Below are positions 62,501-64,000 of a stretch of 64,000 bases of DNA, one piece after another. The stretch is from Bugula neritina (Eukaryota > Bryozoa > Gymnolaemata > Cheilostomatida > Bugulidae), in contig OZ037765.1 of NCBI GenBank assembly GCA_964035545.1, positions 11,526,698 to 11,590,697 of the forward strand, in the 5' to 3' direction. The notes beneath the pieces were generated by a model, which worked only from the letters and a program-made list of their open reading frames with translations, was not told the DNA's origin and did not search any database. Numbering within the stretch: position 1 is the first letter of the stretch; each line of letters begins with the position of its first letter. A program made the position numbers and the translations under genes.

Positions 62501-63924
62501 GCTGTAAGTGGAGTATATGCAAGTGCGTAATATTCTGTGCCAGTTTGATCAACTCGAAATGCTGTGAATCCATCAGTTGAGTAGAGGTTCCTGTTGAGAC
62601 CATAGACAATGATGTCTCCAGAGCCCACAACTCGAACCGCCTTGTTGCTAAAACCATCATCGAGACGAATATCAGCGGGCAAGATCTGCATGTTCACAGT
62701 GTCTGGAGCCAGCTCAAACGTGATTGGTCCTGATATGAAGCTACCATCTGGGTTGTCAACAGTCACCGTAACACTGGAAGCTGATCTTGAAGCTACATAC
62801 AGCTCTACATCCTGTTGTACTGCAGTCTCGGCTACGACGTTTTTCATAAATACTAAAGCGTATTCGTACTCACTCAGAGCACCTATTAGGAAATATAAAT
62901 AACTGCAGATCAATTAAAATTGCTACGAATAATATAACTATATAAAATGTGCAAATATAATATTATGCACTGGTCCTACACTAAATGAGGTAAGTGGAGA
63001 GCTGTGTGCAGTTTTTTTCAAATAGTTATTGTTGGCCACATGTGAAATAAAACACATGTCAAACTCAAAGTTATACACCTTAACTAAATAAAAATCTACA
63101 TCACCTAATTTTGATGATTTTATGGTGTGGAAATTTATTATAGTGAATATTTTGCTAAGATAATAATCTGCTACGAGTTCGGTAAAAATGGCACAGGTAA
63201 AAATGGCACAGGTAAAAATGGCACAGGTAAAAATGCATGGTAAAAATGGCACAGATGAAAATGTAGAGTAAAAATGGCACAGGTTATAAAGACACAAATG
63301 GCAAAGTAGGTAAAAAAAGGTACATTTTCAATATTAGGGTTTGGGGTAAGGGGTTGGAGTTTGAAATTGGGGATTTAGGTTTGGGAATGGGGGTTTGAGT
63401 CTGGGGTTAGGGTTGAAGGGTTGGGAGTTTGAGAAAATTTAACATCAGTATATGCCATTTTTACCTACTTTTCCATTTGTGCCATTACTACCTGTGCCAT
63501 TATTACCTGTGCCATTATTACCTGTGTCATTTTTACCTAAAATCAATCTGCTATGGTGAAGCTATGTGAAAGTTTGCCAATTGCAAAGAGTCCTAGTTTT
63601 AGCAAAAATAATTTCATTATTCAACACTTCAAACCAAGAAACATGGAACTGTGTAGTTACTTTATTATTCATTAGATGCATGGTCTCATCCAACCGCCAC
63701 ACCTGTGATCTTTACCTAGTTAGTTATGAGATTGAGTGATGTTATGTAATCATTTCCACCTGGAAATTACTTTAAAAAACCAGAAAAAGAACTTCTAAAT
63801 AACAATTATAAAAAAGTGACCATCAAACTGAATTAAACAAGCATTCTGATCAGCCATTACCTGTGGTGAGGAAACAGTAGAGCAAAATCGGTAAGATGCT
63901 CATCAATCTATAAGATGATATCAT
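56599..63924 (-). CDS. IgGFc-binding / collagen / EGF type I membrane protein
   Basis: Thirteen exons (minus): 63861-63924, 62319-62882, 62065-62203, 61373-61550, 60860-61033, 60339-60578, 59911-60042, 59222-59375, 58599-58796, 58207-58353, 57542-57655, 57042-57143 and 56599-56813; every phase matches, giving 806 residues. Order: signal peptide (about 1-21); IgGFc-binding domain (about 25-450, with [22 protein letters not shown] and [13 protein letters not shown]); about 50 Gly-X-Y triplets (about 455-614) with one SQI break; a Cys-rich module (615-663); two DIDEC calcium-binding-type EGF modules (664-701, 702-735, the second with only four Cys); one membrane helix (about 749-771); and a 35-residue basic then Pro/Tyr-containing tail. 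It is presumably a trimeric cell-surface adhesion or scavenger-type protein. The domain order is not one I know from a named gene. Function is inferred from domains only. Confidence 0.87.
57808..57885 (+). repeat. tRNA-like SINE head, family A, second copy
   Basis: Shares CCCAGTAGTCCTG, box A (TGGTGTAATAGTTAG), CTTGCAAG in the anticodon region and box B GGGTTCAAATC with the copy at 50446, followed by the same ACAATTATT. It is in antisense orientation in an intron of the IgGFc/collagen gene. Confidence 0.6.
58507..58551. repeat. (GT)n microsatellite
   Basis: GTGTGTGTGGTGTG-type run of about 45 bp, 48 bp below the donor of a collagen exon (intronic). Confidence 0.88.
63181..63540. repeat. Palindromic minisatellite with G-rich core
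   Basis: Left arm (63181-63320) has tandem GGTAAAAATGGCACA units; right arm (63452-63538) has the reverse complement (TGTGCCATTATTACC units). Inner parts match closely (ACAAATGGCAAAGTAGGTAA against TTACCTACTTTTCCATTTGT). Between them about 95 bp of the plus strand is G-rich with many GGG/GGGG runs (63336-63430), including GGGGTTAGGGTT. It lies in intron 1 of the IgGFc/collagen gene. Confidence 0.85.
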
Positions 63925-64000
63925 CTTGGTTTGCTGTAATATGTCCTGATATAGTGGTGAAACTTTAATATATTACAGAAATATTAAATTAAAATAGGTT

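Noticed and set aside
62938-63297. Minus-strand 119-codon frame with repeated CAIFT
   Set aside because: Translation of the GGTAAAAATGGCACA repeat within intron 1.
1-64000. CRISPR array, operon or prokaryotic element
   Set aside because: All genes are intron-rich and animal-like; tandem repeats have no unique spacers.

Overview
This is a window of animal (metazoan) nuclear DNA. It is AT-rich, and its genes are cut into many small exons by GT-AG introns of roughly 0.1-5.5 kb. Joining exons by eye with phase-consistent splice sites gives six protein-coding genes; only the first runs off the window edge. The gene set (PERK, CDC14, TMEM200-like, high-affinity choline transporter, PGC-1 family, arylacetamide-deacetylase-like, and an IgGFc-binding/collagen/EGF membrane protein) is metazoan. 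The exact clade cannot be fixed by reading. A compact, AT-rich invertebrate genome is all that can be said; sponge, placozoan, cnidarian or tunicate would all need a search to separate.

Layout. 1-3912 (+): an 18-bp minisatellite inside an intron, then the last seven exons of the ER-stress kinase PERK. 6779-19926 (+): a complete CDC14 dual-specificity phosphatase gene. It carries two pairs of tandem, phase-matched alternative exons (13344/13952 and 15860/16454) and two alternative last exons. 22294-23115 (-): a single-exon TMEM200/DUF2371-like membrane protein. 28226-39451 (+): a nine-exon SLC5A7-type choline transporter whose 5.5-kb first intron holds a very young, Gag-only LTR retrotransposon (29144-31547). 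39929-45954 (-): a complete 13-exon PGC-1/Spargel-type transcriptional coactivator (acidic N-terminus, RS region, RRM). 48000-48350: a possible orphan SLC17-like exon next to a MITE. 49935-54511 (-): a nine-exon AADAC/NCEH1-like serine hydrolase. 56599-63924 (-): a 13-exon type I membrane protein with signal peptide, IgGFc-binding domain, about 50 Gly-X-Y triplets, EGF-like modules, a transmembrane helix and a short tail.

The genes do not form an operon or pathway; each is an ordinary single-copy eukaryotic unit. SLC5A7 and PGC-1 are convergent with only 477 bp between stop codons, and their poly(A) signals interleave. Repeats include two tRNA-derived SINE-like families, one MITE family, several microsatellites and a palindromic minisatellite with a G-rich core in intron 1 of the IgGFc/collagen gene.

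The strongest candidates for undescribed biology are the double mutually exclusive exon system in CDC14, the IgGFc-collagen-EGF-transmembrane architecture, the Gag-only LTR element with a possible frameshift site, and the palindromic G-rich element at 63181-63540.
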